Positions 1 through 9,048 of a stretch of 33,486 bases of DNA are shown here, in pieces. The position numbers and the translations under genes were made by a program. The stretch spans positions 1 to 33,486 of the forward strand of contig NZ_RWJX01000039.1 of assembly GCF_004123805.1 (NCBI RefSeq), in the 5' to 3' direction. How positions within the stretch are numbered: position 1 is the stretch's first letter; every line of letters begins with the position of its first letter. Below the pieces are notes generated by a model, which ran no database searches, was not told the DNA's origin, and worked only from the letters and a program-made list of their open reading frames with translations. The stretch comes from Cellulomonas endophytica. GTDB lineage: Bacteria; Actinomycetota; Actinomycetes; Actinomycetales; Cellulomonadaceae.

Positions 1-119
1 ACCGCGCGGACGCGGCCGGTGCACCGCGCGGCACGGCGGGCACGCCGGCACGGCCGGCACGGCCGGGTCCGGAGCGCGCCGGGCGTCGGGCGGCGGCGGG
101 CCGGCCGGGGCCGCCTCGG

Positions 120-125
120 TAGGAT
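120..125 (+). promoter_or_regulatory. -10 box of a leaderless leuS promoter
   Basis: TAGGAT matches the actinobacterial TAnnnT -10 consensus. It ends six bases before the GTG start of leuS at 132, so transcription would begin at or next to the start codon. No Shine-Dalgarno sequence and no clear -35 box are visible. The leaderless reading is inferred from spacing. Confidence 0.6.
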
Positions 126-131
126 CGCGGG

Positions 132-3053
132 GTGAGTGCACAGACCGCCGCCCCGAGCGCCGCCGGCGCCGCCCCCGACGAGACGCCGTTCCGGTACACG
201 GCCGCCCTCGCGGAGCGCATCGAGCTCGCGTGGCAGGACGCCTGGGCGGAGCGCGGCACGTTCCACGCCGCGAACCCGACCGGCCCGCTCACCGACGGCG
301 ACGGCCGGCACGCCGACCCGTCGCAGCCCTCGTTCTTCGTCATGGACATGTTCCCCTACCCCTCGGGGGCGGGCCTGCACGTGGGGCACCCGCTGGGCTA
401 CATCGCGACGGACGTCGTGGCGCGGTTCCGCCGCATGCAGGGTGACAACGTCCTGCACGCCCTGGGCTTCGACGCCTTCGGCCTGCCCGCGGAGCAGTTC
501 GCGGTGCAGACCGGCGCGCACCCGCGCGGCACCACCGAGGCGAACATCGCGATCATGCAGCGCCAGCTGCGCCGCCTGGGCCTGGCGCACGACCCGCGCC
601 GCTCCTTCGCGACCATCGACCCCGACTACGTCCGCTGGACGCAGTGGATCTTCCTGCAGGTCTTCGACTCCTGGTACGACGAGGACGCCGTGCGCGCGGA
701 CGGCGGCCGCGGCCGGGCCCGGCCCGTGCACGAGCTCGTCGCGGAGCTCGAGGCCGGGACGCGGCCCGTCCCGACCGGGCTCGAGGGCGTGCCCGCGGGC
801 GCGACCTGGGCGGAGCTCGACGCGGTCGCCCGGCGGCGCGTCGTCGACTCGCGGCGGCTGGCGTACGTCTCGGAGACGCCCGTCAACTGGTGCCCCGGCC
901 TGGGCACGGTGCTCGCGAACGAGGAGGTCACCTCCGAGGGCCGCTCCGAGCGCGGCAACTTCCCCGTGTTCCAGCGCAGCCTGCGCCAGTGGAACATGCG
1001 CATCACCGCCTACGCGGACCGCCTGACGGACGACCTCGACCGCATCGACTGGCCCGAGAAGGTGCGCTCCATGCAGCGCAACTGGATCGGGCGGTCCCAC
1101 GGTGCCCGGGTGCGGTTCGGCGTGGTCGGCGGGGCCGAGGTCGAGGTCTTCACGACCCGCCCCGACACGCTCTTCGGCGCGACCTTCATGGTCGTCTCGC
1201 CCGAGCACCCGCTGCTCGACGAGGTGCCGGTGGCCTGGCCCGACGGCACCCGCGGCGCCTGGACCGACGGCCACGCCACGCCGGCGGAGGCCGTCTCGGC
1301 CTACCGCGCCTTCGCCGCGGGCCGCACGGCCGTGGAGCGGCAGGCCGACGCCGGCCGCAAGACGGGCGTCTTCACGGGGCACCTCGCGACGAACCCGCTC
1401 ACCGGCGCGGCGCTGCCGGTGTTCACCGCCGACTACGTCCTCATGGGCTACGGCACGGGCGCCATCATGGCCGTGCCGGGCGGCGACGAGCGCGACCACG
1501 CCTTCGCCGAGGCCTTCGAGCTGCCGGTCGTGCACACCGTCGCCGGCGAGGGCGGAGGGCCGCGGACGGGCGACGGGGAGGTCATCAACTCCTCCAACGA
1601 GCACCTCGCGCTCGACGGCCTGCGCGTGGCCGAGGCGAAGGAGGCCGTCACCGCCTGGCTGGAGCGCGAGGGCGTGGGCGAGCGCACGACGACCTACCGC
1701 CTGCGCGACTGGCTCTTCAGCCGCCAGCGGTACTGGGGCGAGCCCTTCCCGATCGTCTACGACGAGCACGACCTGCCGATCGCCCTGCCGGCGTCGCTGC
1801 TGCCCGTCGACCTGCCCGAGGTGCCGGACTACTCGCCGCGCACCTTCGCGCCCGACGACGCGGACTCCTCGCCCGAGCCGCCGCTGGGCCGCAACGAGGA
1901 CTGGGTCCACGTCACCCTCGACCTCGGCGACGGCCCGAAGGTCTACCGGCGCGACACGAACACCATGCCCAACTGGGCCGGCTCGTGCTGGTACCACCTG
2001 CGCTACCTCGACCCGCGCTCCGACGACGCCGTCGTCGACCCCGCGCTGGAGCGCTACTGGATGGGCCCCGGCCACGGCCACCAGGCCGAGGGCTCCACGG
2101 GGGGCGTCGACCTGTACGTCGGCGGCGTCGAGCACGCCGTGCTGCACCTGCTGTACGCACGGTTCTGGCACAAGGTGCTCTTCGACCTGGGCCACGTCAG
2201 CTCGTCCGAGCCCTACCACCGCCTCTTCAACCAGGGCTACATCCAGGCGGAGGCCTTCACGGACGAGCGCGACGTCTACGTGCCCGCCGTCGAGGTGGTG
2301 GAGGACCCGGGTGCGCCGACGGGGTGGAGCTGGAAGGGCCGTCCCGTCCACCGCGAGTACGGGAAGATGGGCAAGTCGCTGAAGAACGCCGTGACACCCG
2401 ACGAGATGTACGCGGAGTACGGCGCCGACACCCTGCGCGTCTACGAGATGTCGATGGGACCCCTCGACCAGTCGCGCCCGTGGGACACGCGGAGCGTCGT
2501 CGGGTCGCAGCGCTTCCTGCAGCGGCTGTGGCGCAACGTCGTCGACGAGACGACGGGGGAGCTCCTCGTGTCCGAGGACGCGCCCTCCGACGCCACGCTC
2601 CGGCTGCTGCACCGGACCATCGCCGACGTCACGGAGGACATGGGCGCGATGCGGGTGAACACCGCCATCGCGAAGCTCATCGTGCTCAACAACCACCTGA
2701 CCACGCTGGACCGCGCACCGCGGGCCGCGGTCGAGCCGCTCGTGCTCATGCTGGCCCCGGTCGCCCCTCACCTGGCGGAGGAGCTGTGGCAGCGGCTGGG
2801 CCACGACCGGTCGCTGGCGCACGAGCCGTTCCCGGCCGCCGACCCCGCGCTCCTCGTCGAGGAGACGGTGACGTGCGTGCTGCAGGTGCAGGGCAAGGTG
2901 CGCGGCCGCGTCGAGGTCCCCGCGACCGCGTCCGACGAGGAGCTCACCGCCCTCGCCCTGGCCGACGCCGGCGTGCAGCGCGCGCTGGCCGGGCGGGACG
3001 TGCGGACCGTGGTGGTCCGCGCGCCGAAGCTCGTCAACGTCGTGCCGGCCTGA
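132..3053 (+). CDS. leuS: Leucyl-tRNA synthetase
   Basis: Cytoplasmic class I aminoacyl-tRNA synthetase that charges tRNA-Leu with leucine using ATP. The 973-residue product has the HIGH-type signature HVGH at residues 83-86 in the Rossmann fold. An editing (CP1) domain follows, with the threonine-rich [13 protein letters not shown] block near residue 340. The KMSKS loop is present as KMGKS at residues 745-749, then comes the anticodon-binding helical domain. KMGKS is, as I recall, the usual actinobacterial form rather than a defect. Residues about 185-245 hold an Arg/Ala/Gly-rich insertion before the NWCP motif. The GTG start is supported by a -10 box six bases upstream and by the N-terminal extension typical of high-GC relatives. 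The gene stands alone, with 208 bases before comEA. Identity is secure. Confidence 0.98.
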   Translation: MSAQTAAPSAAGAAPDETPFRYTAALAERIELAWQDAWAERGTFHAANPTGPLTDGDGRHADPSQPSFFVMDMFPYPSGAGLHVGHPLGYIATDVVARFRRMQGDNVLHALGFDAFGLPAEQFAVQTGAHPRGTTEANIAIMQRQLRRLGLAHDPRRSFATIDPDYVRWTQWIFLQVFDSWYDEDAVRADGGRGRARPVHELVAELEAGTRPVPTGLEGVPAGATWAELDAVARRRVVDSRRLAYVSETPVNWCPGLGTVLANEEVTSEGRSERGNFPVFQRSLRQWNMRITAYADRLTDDLDRIDWPEKVRSMQRNWIGRSHGARVRFGVVGGAEVEVFTTRPDTLFGATFMVVSPEHPLLDEVPVAWPDGTRGAWTDGHATPAEAVSAYRAFAAGRTAVERQADAGRKTGVFTGHLATNPLTGAALPVFTADYVLMGYGTGAIMAVPGGDERDHAFAEAFELPVVHTVAGEGGGPRTGDGEVINSSNEHLALDGLRVAEAKEAVTAWLEREGVGERTTTYRLRDWLFSRQRYWGEPFPIVYDEHDLPIALPASLLPVDLPEVPDYSPRTFAPDDADSSPEPPLGRNEDWVHVTLDLGDGPKVYRRDTNTMPNWAGSCWYHLRYLDPRSDDAVVDPALERYWMGPGHGHQAEGSTGGVDLYVGGVEHAVLHLLYARFWHKVLFDLGHVSSSEPYHRLFNQGYIQAEAFTDERDVYVPAVEVVEDPGAPTGWSWKGRPVHREYGKMGKSLKNAVTPDEMYAEYGADTLRVYEMSMGPLDQSRPWDTRSVVGSQRFLQRLWRNVVDETTGELLVSEDAPSDATLRLLHRTIADVTEDMGAMRVNTAIAKLIVLNNHLTTLDRAPRAAVEPLVLMLAPVAPHLAEELWQRLGHDRSLAHEPFPAADPALLVEETVTCVLQVQGKVRGRVEVPATASDEELTALALADAGVQRALAGRDVRTVVVRAPKLVNVVPA

Positions 3054-3248
3054 CCTCCGCCCGCTGACGGGGCCGGTCGTCCTCCCTCGGGGCGGCCGGC
3101 TCCGTGGCGTCGGCGGCCGGGCGCGCGGCGCGATGCCGTTGCCGTGACCGGCGGGCCTCCGGCCGGCGCCGGGACGCCCCCAGCCCCGGTGCCGCGCGTC
3201 CCGGCCCGGGCGTGACGGCGGGCTCCGGGGGCGGTCACGCCACGGTCC

Positions 3249-3254
3249 TAGCGT
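3249..3254 (+). promoter_or_regulatory. -10 box of a leaderless comEA promoter
   Basis: TAGCGT lies seven bases before the GTG at 3262. This geometry supports 3262 as the true comEA start and suggests a leaderless transcript for comEA-comEC. No -35 box is recognisable in the GC-rich sequence upstream. Confidence 0.5.
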
Positions 3255-3261
3255 CGGGGCC

Positions 3262-4782
3262 GTGGACGGGCGTGGCGGACGGGGAGGGGGCGCGCTCCGG
3301 GGACCGTCCGACGGGGACCGGTCGCGGGCGCGGCTCCGGGCGTTGATCGAGCCGGACGCGGGGCCCGGCGCTCCCCTCGGGGCCCGGGGAGCGGTGCCGG
3401 TGCGGGCCACGGGCCTGCCCCGGGTCGGCGCCGGCCGCCCCTTCACCGTCGCCGTCCCGCCGACGCCCGTCCCGCCGACGCCCGTCCCGTCGCCCGTGCC
3501 GGGTCCGCTGCCGCTGCCGCTGCCGGTGCCGGTGCCCGGCTCGCTGGCGGTGCCCGCTCCGCTGCCTGTGCCCGGTCCCGTGCCCGGTCCCGTGCCCGGT
3601 CCCGTGCCCAAGGCGTCGCCCGTGCCGGGTCCGGTCCGGGCGCCCGCGGTCATCGCCGGCCTCGCGGCGTCCGGGGGTGGGACGGTCGTCCCCACCCGAC
3701 GGTCGCTGCGCCGCGCCGCGCACGGGCCGGTCGTCGGCGCCGGCACCGCGAGTGGTGCCTGGCCGGCGAGGGCGTCCGGACCGGGGCCGGGCTCTGCCCC
3801 GGGCACCGCGCAGCCCGGGTACGCCGATGCGCTCGCTGCTGACCGTCACTCTGAGCCCGTCGAGCACGTGCCTCCGCACCCCGGACCGCGCGGCGTCGCC
3901 GGGCCCGACGACGGGTCGGACCGGTTCGACGGGTGCGACGACGGGGACGTGCTCGGGCTCGGCGGCCTCGGTGGCGCGGGTCGGGGTGGCGCCGGCGCGC
4001 GCCGACCTCGCCGGTACCGGTGGGCGCTGGACCGTCGGGCGGCGGCCGCGGCCGGGCTCGTCGTGCTGATCGCGGCCGGCGGCATCGCGGTGCGGCTCTC
4101 GCTCCTGCCGACCGGCGCGCCGGTCGAGCTGCCCGAGCCGATGGTGTCGGCCGTCGGGCCGGCCGGCGTGGACGGCGCGGCGCCGGGCACCACGGCCGCC
4201 GGCGACGGAGAGGCTCGGCCGGCGGGACGGGACGCCGGCGCGGCACCCGCGACGGCCGCGCCGCCGACGGCCGCGGCGGTGGTGCTGGTCCACGTCGTCG
4301 GCGCCGTGGCGCGGCCCGGGGTCGTGGCCCTCCCGCCCGGCGCCCGGCTGGCGGAGGCGTTGGAGGCCGCCGGCGGAGCGACCGCCGAGGCCGACCTCGC
4401 CGCCGTGAACCTCGCGCGCGCCGTGACGGACGGGGAGCAGGTGCGCGTGCCGCGCACCGGGGAGACGGCCGCGGCGGCCGCACCGGGGTCGGCACCGGCC
4501 GCGCCGGCGACCGGCGGCGCGGGGGCCACGGGCACCGCGGGAGCCGCGGCGGGGACGTCGGGTGCCGGGGCCGGGCCGGCCGGCGGGGCGCCTGCGGACC
4601 TCGCCACGGCCACCGCCGCCGAGCTCGACGCCCTGCCCGGCCTCGGGCCCGTGCTGGCCGCCCGCGTCGTGGAGCACCGCGCTTCCACCCCCTTCACGAC
4701 CGTGGACGACCTGCTCGAGGTCCCGGGGATCGGCCCCGCGCTCCTCGAACGCCTCCGCGACCACGTGACGGTCGGCGGATGA
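3262..4782 (+). CDS. comEA: ComEA-type DNA-binding competence protein with long proline-rich N-terminal region
   Basis: Membrane-anchored DNA receptor expected to hand double-stranded DNA to the ComEC channel. The 506-residue product has a disordered N-terminal region of about 250 residues rich in PVP/VPGP repeats. One transmembrane segment follows at about 258-275, preceded by RYRW and Arg-rich sequence. A soluble SLBB/beta-grasp domain (about 340-400, from VHVVGAVARPGVV) comes next. Paired helix-hairpin-helix motifs (about 446-506) contain LDALPGLGPVLAARVV and LLEVPGIGPALLERL, which bind the DNA backbone. Family members are usually 200-300 residues, so the N-terminus is unusually long. The start rests on a -10 box seven bases upstream and on a conserved-looking RARLRALIEPD segment. 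The stop overlaps the comEC start as ATGA. The C-terminal domains are certain; the first 250 residues as coding are likely but less so. Confidence 0.88.
   Translation: MDGRGGRGGGALRGPSDGDRSRARLRALIEPDAGPGAPLGARGAVPVRATGLPRVGAGRPFTVAVPPTPVPPTPVPSPVPGPLPLPLPVPVPGSLAVPAPLPVPGPVPGPVPGPVPKASPVPGPVRAPAVIAGLAASGGGTVVPTRRSLRRAAHGPVVGAGTASGAWPARASGPGPGSAPGTAQPGYADALAADRHSEPVEHVPPHPGPRGVAGPDDGSDRFDGCDDGDVLGLGGLGGAGRGGAGARRPRRYRWALDRRAAAAAGLVVLIAAGGIAVRLSLLPTGAPVELPEPMVSAVGPAGVDGAAPGTTAAGDGEARPAGRDAGAAPATAAPPTAAAVVLVHVVGAVARPGVVALPPGARLAEALEAAGGATAEADLAAVNLARAVTDGEQVRVPRTGETAAAAAPGSAPAAPATGGAGATGTAGAAAGTSGAGAGPAGGAPADLATATAAELDALPGLGPVLAARVVEHRASTPFTTVDDLLEVPGIGPALLERLRDHVTVGG
3568..3603 (+). repeat. 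Three perfect 12-bp tandem repeats in comEA (VPGP units)
   Basis: GTGCCCGGTCCC occurs three times head to tail, encoding VPGP repeats. It lies in a wider Pro/Val low-complexity tract from about 3450 that includes two copies of a CCCGTCCCGCCGACG unit. Perfect short repeats of this kind can change in number by replication slippage. Confidence 0.85.
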
Positions 4783-6335
4783 CGGCCACGGGGCCGGTCC
4801 CCGACCTCGTCGACCTGCGGCTCGTGCCCGCGGTGCTGGCGGCGTGGTCGGGGGCGCTCGTCGTCGTCGCGCTCCCCCCGGTCGCGGCGGTCGTGGCCGG
4901 GGCCGTCCTCGGGGTGACCGCCGGCGGCCTCGTGGCGGCAGGGGCCGGTCGGCGCGCGGGGGCCACGGCCGGACGCGGGCGGCGCCGGCACGTCGCTGCA
5001 GGAGGGGATTGGCGCGGCCTCGGCGCGGCGCCTGCGGCACGGCGGGGCTCGGCGGTGCTGGCGCTCGCCGTCGCGGCGGCGGTCCTCGTCGCGGGGGCCG
5101 CGCACGGGGCGTCGCGGGCGTCCGTGGTCCGGGGGGTGGCGGCGGCGGACGTCGCGGGGACGGTGCGGTTCGAGGGCCGGGTGGCGCAGGAGCCCGCGCC
5201 CCTGCCGCCGGCGTGGCCCGGGGCGCCGGAGCGGTCGCGGGTCCTCGTCGCGGTCGACCGTGCGGGCGGGCAGCCGGTGTCGGGGCAGGTGGTCGTGCTG
5301 GGCCCGGAGACGGCCGTCGCCGTGGGGGACCGCGTGACGGTGACGGGCGCGTGGCGTCCCCTGCCGGGGACGGAGCGGGCGGCGGGCCTCGTCCTCGCCG
5401 ACGAGGTGCCGCGCGTCCGGTCCGCCGGCCGGCCGTGGGACGGCCTCTCCGCCCGCCTCCGGGACGGCGTGGAGGCGCGTGCGGCCGCGGTCGGGCCGGC
5501 CGCCGCGCTCCTGCCCGGCCTCGCGGTCGGGCGGACGGCCCGCCTCGACCCCGGCCTGCGCGCCGACCTGCGGACGGCGGGGCTGACGCACCTGACGGCC
5601 GTGTCGGGCGCCCACTTCACCCTGGTGACGGCGCTCCTGGTCCTCCTCGTGACGCTCGCCCGGGGGCCGCGCGGTGTGCGGGTCGCGGCCGCGGTCGTGG
5701 GCGGCGCCGCGCTCCTGCTCCTCGTGCACGCCTCACCGAGCGTCGTCCGCGCGGCCGCCATGGGCGCGGTCGGGGTGGCGGGCCTGGCGACGGGCCGGCC
5801 GGCGCGCGCCCCGGCGGCGCTCGCGACGGCGTGCGTCGGGCTCCTGCTCGCCGACCCCTGGCTCGCGCGCGACGTCGGGATGGCGCTCAGCGCGGCCGCC
5901 ACCGCGGCGCTGGTGCTGCTGGCGCCACCGCTCGTCGACCGGTGGGAGGGCAGGCTGGGCCGCGGGGCCGCTGCCGTGCTCGCGGTACCGGTGGCCGCGC
6001 AGCTCGCGTGCGGGCCCCTGGTCGTCGTGGTGGGGGGCGGCGTCGCGACGTACGGGGTGCCCGCGAACGTCGTGGCCGCGCCGGCCGTCGCCCCGGCCAC
6101 GGTGCTCGGGCTGCTCACGGCCCTGCTCGACCCCGTGGCCCCCGGCGCCGCCGCCGTGACGGCGCACGCGGGGGCGGCGGCCACGTGGTGGATCGCGGCC
6201 GTCGCCCGCACCGTCGCCCGCCTGCCGGGCGCGGAGCTGCCGTGGCTGCCCGGGCCTGCCGGCGTTGCGGTGCTCCTCGTCGCGAGCGCGGCCGCCGCGG
6301 CGCTCCTGCTCCGTCCAGGCCGGCCCGGACGGTGA
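4779..6335 (+). CDS. comEC: ComEC/Rec2 competence channel lacking the metallo-beta-lactamase domain
   Basis: Polytopic membrane protein expected to carry single-stranded DNA across the cytoplasmic membrane during transformation. The 518-residue product has N-terminal transmembrane helices, an OB-like DUF4131 segment (about 125-215), and the Competence domain. The latter begins near LLPGLAVGRTARLDPGLR and includes the conserved LTHLTAVSGAHF block, then many hydrophobic helices. It stops just after the last helix at RPGRPGR. The C-terminal metallo-beta-lactamase domain of full-length ComEC (about 750-800 residues) is absent, and holA begins 86 bases later. Mycobacterial Rv2414c is, from memory, similarly short. 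The ATG overlaps the comEA stop (ATGA), so the two genes are translationally coupled. No signs of frameshift: the frame stays open and the stop is followed by noncoding sequence. Confidence 0.93.
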   Translation: MTATGPVPDLVDLRLVPAVLAAWSGALVVVALPPVAAVVAGAVLGVTAGGLVAAGAGRRAGATAGRGRRRHVAAGGDWRGLGAAPAARRGSAVLALAVAAAVLVAGAAHGASRASVVRGVAAADVAGTVRFEGRVAQEPAPLPPAWPGAPERSRVLVAVDRAGGQPVSGQVVVLGPETAVAVGDRVTVTGAWRPLPGTERAAGLVLADEVPRVRSAGRPWDGLSARLRDGVEARAAAVGPAAALLPGLAVGRTARLDPGLRADLRTAGLTHLTAVSGAHFTLVTALLVLLVTLARGPRGVRVAAAVVGGAALLLLVHASPSVVRAAAMGAVGVAGLATGRPARAPAALATACVGLLLADPWLARDVGMALSAAATAALVLLAPPLVDRWEGRLGRGAAAVLAVPVAAQLACGPLVVVVGGGVATYGVPANVVAAPAVAPATVLGLLTALLDPVAPGAAAVTAHAGAAATWWIAAVARTVARLPGAELPWLPGPAGVAVLLVASAAAAALLLRPGRPGR

Positions 6336-6409
6336 CCGGCGGCCGCGGCGGTGCGGGGGCAGGTCCGGCCGGGGGCGTGCCGTGGGCCCGGGGTGTCGGC
6401 GCCGTCTGG

Positions 6410-6415
6410 CACCCT
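6410..6415 (+). promoter_or_regulatory. Possible weak -10 box for holA
   Basis: CACCCT sits six bases before the GTG at 6422. It keeps only the second-position A and final T of TAnnnT, but the spacing equals that of the clearer leaderless promoters in this window. It may be a weak leaderless promoter, or holA may simply be read from comEA-comEC. Confidence 0.25.
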
Positions 6416-6421
6416 GGGCCC

Positions 6422-7477
6422 GTGCCCGGCCCGCCCAGCCCCTCCCGCCGTGCCCCGGCGCGCCCCTCCGCCGGCCGCGGCGGCGCGCGTGGCCGCGGCG
6501 CCCCCACCGGGCTGTCGTGGGAGGAGGCGGCCCCCGCCCCGGTCGTGCTCGTCACCGGGCCCGAGGAGCTGCTCGCCGAGCGCGCCGTGACCCAGGTCGT
6601 CCAGCGGGCCCGGGAGTCCGACCCGGCGGTCGAGGTGACCCGGATCGACGCGGACCGCTACACGGCGGGGCAGCTGTCGGTCGTCGCGAGCCCGTCGCTC
6701 TTCGCGGAGGACAAGGTGGTGGTCCTGCGGGGCCTGGAGTCCGCCACGGACGACGCGATCACCGACGCCCTCGCGCACCTCGCGGCGCCGCCGGAGGCGG
6801 TCGTCCTCGTGCTCGTCCACGGCGGCGGCAACCGCGGCAAGAGGCTGCTCGACGCCCTGCGGGCGGCGGGCGTCCCCACGGTGGGCTGCGAGCGCGTGAA
6901 GTCGCCGGCGGACAAGGAGGCCTTCGTCCAGGCCGAGCTCCGGCGGGCCGGGCGGCGGGCCGAGCGCGCCGCGGTGGCGGCCCTCGTCGACGCGCTGGGG
7001 TCGGACCTGCGCGAGCTCGCGGCGGGCTGCGCCCAGCTCGTCGCGGACACCACGGGCGTCATCGGGGTCGACGCGGTGCACCGGTACCACGGCGGCCGCA
7101 TCGAGGCCTCGGGGTTCCAGGTGGCCGACGCGGCGGTCGCGGGGGAGGCCGGCCGGGCGGTGGCGCTCCTGCGGCACGCCATGGCGACGGGGCTGGACCC
7201 CGTGCCGTTCGTGGCGGCGCTCGCCGCCCGGCTGCGGACGCTCGCCCGCGTCGGCGCCCTGCGCGGGCGGGGCGGGTCGGCGGCGGCCGAGCTCGGCATG
7301 GCGCCGTGGCAGGTCGACCGCGCGCTCGCGGACCTGCGGCGCTGGACGCCGGAGGGTCTGGCCGACGCGATCACGGCCGTCGCGCAGGCGGACGCCGAGG
7401 TGAAGGGCGAGGGGCGGGACCGCGAGTTCGCGGTGGAGCGGGCCGTGCTGCGCGTGGCCGCGTCGGCCGGCCGCTGA
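6422..7477 (+). CDS. holA: DNA polymerase III subunit delta
   Basis: Clamp-loader delta subunit, which opens the DnaN sliding clamp as part of the DnaX complex at the replication fork. The 351-residue product begins with a basic Pro/Arg/Gly-rich stretch of about 35 residues. It then enters the family fold at APVVLVTGPEELLAERA, with ADRYTAGQLSVVASPSLFAEDKVVVL typical of the delta N-terminal domain. GSDLRELAAGCAQL and a C-terminal collar-like helical region follow. The GTG at 6422 is the first start after the comEC stop that precedes this domain without overlapping comEC. Its context, comEA-comEC-holA near rpsT, is the classical actinobacterial arrangement. The gene ends four bases from the convergent EAL gene, with no visible terminator between them. 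Confidence 0.93.
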   Translation: MPGPPSPSRRAPARPSAGRGGARGRGAPTGLSWEEAAPAPVVLVTGPEELLAERAVTQVVQRARESDPAVEVTRIDADRYTAGQLSVVASPSLFAEDKVVVLRGLESATDDAITDALAHLAAPPEAVVLVLVHGGGNRGKRLLDALRAAGVPTVGCERVKSPADKEAFVQAELRRAGRRAERAAVAALVDALGSDLRELAAGCAQLVADTTGVIGVDAVHRYHGGRIEASGFQVADAAVAGEAGRAVALLRHAMATGLDPVPFVAALAARLRTLARVGALRGRGGSAAAELGMAPWQVDRALADLRRWTPEGLADAITAVAQADAEVKGEGRDREFAVERAVLRVAASAGR

Positions 7478-7481
7478 GGCC

Positions 7482-8159
7482 CTACAGGCGTGCGGTCTGC
7501 GCCGACCCGAGCGCGTTGCCCTGGAGCATCGTGAAGCCCAGGTCGACGCACCGCTGGATGGTCGGCCGGTCGTGCACCCACTCGGCGACGAGCACGGCGT
7601 CGCTGTCGCGGGCCGCGGTGACGATCCCGTCGCCGAAGCGGTCCAGGTCGCGCGCGTCGATCTTGACGTAGGAGGCGAACGGGAGCATCGCGCGCTGGTC
7701 CGCCGTCGCGGTGAAGTCGTCGAGGGCGATGCGGTGGCCCGCGGCGTGCAGGCGGCGCAGGCCCGCGAGCACCGCGGGGTCGCCGGCGACGGACTCGACC
7801 ACCTCGAGGACGAGGCGCCCGTCGCGCAGCACGGGCAGCGGCAGCGCACCGGTGACGTAGGAGCGGGTGACGTTGACGAAGGCACGGACGGGGCCGTCGG
7901 CCGCGCCGGCCCGCAGGTGGCGCAGGACGGCGGCGAGGACGCTGGCGGTGGCGTCGTCCTGGTGCGGGGCGGGCCACCCGTCGACGCGGGAGGAGGTGCC
8001 GTGGACGCTGCGGTAGAGGTACTCGTGCCCGTGCAGCACGCCGTCCGTCGTCCAGATGGGCTGCCGGCCCACGGGGACGCGGAGGCGGTGCGTCCGCCGG
8101 GCGACGGGGCGTCCCTCCACGATGCTCACGGGGCAGGGAGGCCGCGGGGGCGGCGGCAT
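7482..8159 (-). CDS. Small EAL-domain protein with retained catalytic ligands
   Basis: The 225-residue product is almost wholly one EAL fold, the domain that hydrolyses cyclic di-GMP or binds it. By eye the key residues are all present: E46 (EYLYR, the EAL position), N96 (FVNVT), E119 (LVLEVVE), D147-D148 (ALDDF), K166 (VKID), E193 (VAEWV) and Q213 (LQGN). The GTG part of the DDFGTG loop is replaced by TAT, as in YuxH/CdgR-type divergent EAL proteins. No signal peptide, membrane segment or GGDEF domain is visible, so it should be cytoplasmic. It lies 49 bases downstream of a paralogue in the same orientation and is probably co-transcribed with it. The ATG at 8159 is used; a GTG ten codons later is possible. 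Activity cannot be judged from sequence alone. Confidence 0.8.
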   Translation of the reverse strand: MPPPPRPPCPVSIVEGRPVARRTHRLRVPVGRQPIWTTDGVLHGHEYLYRSVHGTSSRVDGWPAPHQDDATASVLAAVLRHLRAGAADGPVRAFVNVTRSYVTGALPLPVLRDGRLVLEVVESVAGDPAVLAGLRRLHAAGHRIALDDFTATADQRAMLPFASYVKIDARDLDRFGDGIVTAARDSDAVLVAEWVHDRPTIQRCVDLGFTMLQGNALGSAQTARL

Positions 8160-8208
8160 GACGCGGACCGCCCGCTTTTCACCCGCTCCCGGGTGGCGCG
8201 CACCGCGG

Positions 8209-8943
8209 TCAGGGGGTCTGCGGCTCCAGAGGCGCGCCCGACCGGTCGAGCGTCGTGGCGCCCTGCAGGAGGTTCCCCTGCAGGAGCGGGAACCCCATCT
8301 CCCGCGCGAGCGCGAGGTGCGTCGCGGTCTCGACGAACTCCGCGACGAGGAGCGCCCCGCACGAGCGTGCGACCTCGACGACGGGGTGGCCCTCGACGTC
8401 CAGGTCCCGCACGTCGAGCCGGACGAAGTCGGCGTGGGGGAGCAGCGGGCGCTGCGCCCGGGACCCGATGAAGGACCGGACGGCGATCCGGAAGCCCTCG
8501 GCGCGCAGCCGGCGGATGCCGCGGACGGTCTCGCCGTCGAGCTCGTGGTCCGGCACCTCGACGACGAGGCGGTCCGGACGCGGCGGCAGTGAGAGGTCGC
8601 CGACCAGGAAGGGACGCGGGCACCGGACGAACAGGAGCCGCCCGTCGGCGACGCCGTCGAGGTCCCGGCGCCCGAAGGACGCGTCGAGGACGTGGCGCGT
8701 CGCGTGCTCGTGCTGCAGCGGTCCCCAGCCCGTCGGGTCGCCGAGCTCGTGCACGGAGGAGCGGTACGAGAGCTGGTAGCCGTAGGGCCGGCCGTCCGCG
8801 CGGAAGATCCCCTGCCGCCCGACGACGGCGGGCGTCCGGGCGACGTGCGCCTCCCACACCTGCCGCAACGGGCGCGGCACCGCGTCGTCGACGGCCGCCC
8901 GGAGGCCCGGGAGCGTCGGCGGGGTCCAGGTCACGCCGCACAT
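8209..8943 (-). CDS. Degenerate EAL-fold protein (predicted pseudo-phosphodiesterase)
   Basis: Paralogue of the neighbouring EAL gene, 244 residues from the ATG at 8943 (a GTG three codons later is an alternative). The two can be aligned throughout: YGYQLSYRS against HGHEYLYRS, and FVRLDVRDL against VKIDARDL. Several catalytic positions are lost here: the EAL glutamate is Q57, the metal-ligand Asn is R107, the Asp pair is R156-S157, and the Lys is R175. E129, E202 and Q222 remain. It therefore keeps the fold but probably cannot hydrolyse cyclic di-GMP; binding of nucleotide or a protein partner is inferred. It is the upstream gene of the pair and is divergent from the XRE/TPR regulator across a 242-base gap. 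Confidence 0.78.
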   Translation of the reverse strand: MCGVTWTPPTLPGLRAAVDDAVPRPLRQVWEAHVARTPAVVGRQGIFRADGRPYGYQLSYRSSVHELGDPTGWGPLQHEHATRHVLDASFGRRDLDGVADGRLLFVRCPRPFLVGDLSLPPRPDRLVVEVPDHELDGETVRGIRRLRAEGFRIAVRSFIGSRAQRPLLPHADFVRLDVRDLDVEGHPVVEVARSCGALLVAEFVETATHLALAREMGFPLLQGNLLQGATTLDRSGAPLEPQTP

Positions 8944-9048
8944 CTCACCACAGATCGGACCGCGTGTCGGCAGTCCTGGCCACCGGTGTCCGGAGGAGGA
9001 CGCCGGCCTTCCGACGGCGCCCGCGCGGAGGTTCGATGGCCCCCGGGA

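Noticed and set aside
1..131. Possible 5' fragment of another gene upstream of leuS
   Set aside because: Only low-complexity GC-rich sequence with GGCACGGC-like repeats; no codon pattern or motif could be supported.
2364..2378. Damaged KMSKS loop in LeuS (KMGKS)
   Set aside because: Both catalytic lysines are present and, as I recall, KMGKS is common in actinobacterial LeuRS.
3824..3829. GCCGAT as another FliA-type -10
   Set aside because: Inside comEA with no CTCA at 15-17 bases upstream. Other coding-region GCCGAT sites examined (near 1784, 16847 and 27936) also lack it.
4694..7885. Very long open frame on the minus strand opposite comEC and holA
   Set aside because: Composition is Arg/Pro/Ala/Ser-rich without any domain, and it is antisense to well-supported genes. 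At this GC level stop codons are rare in all frames.
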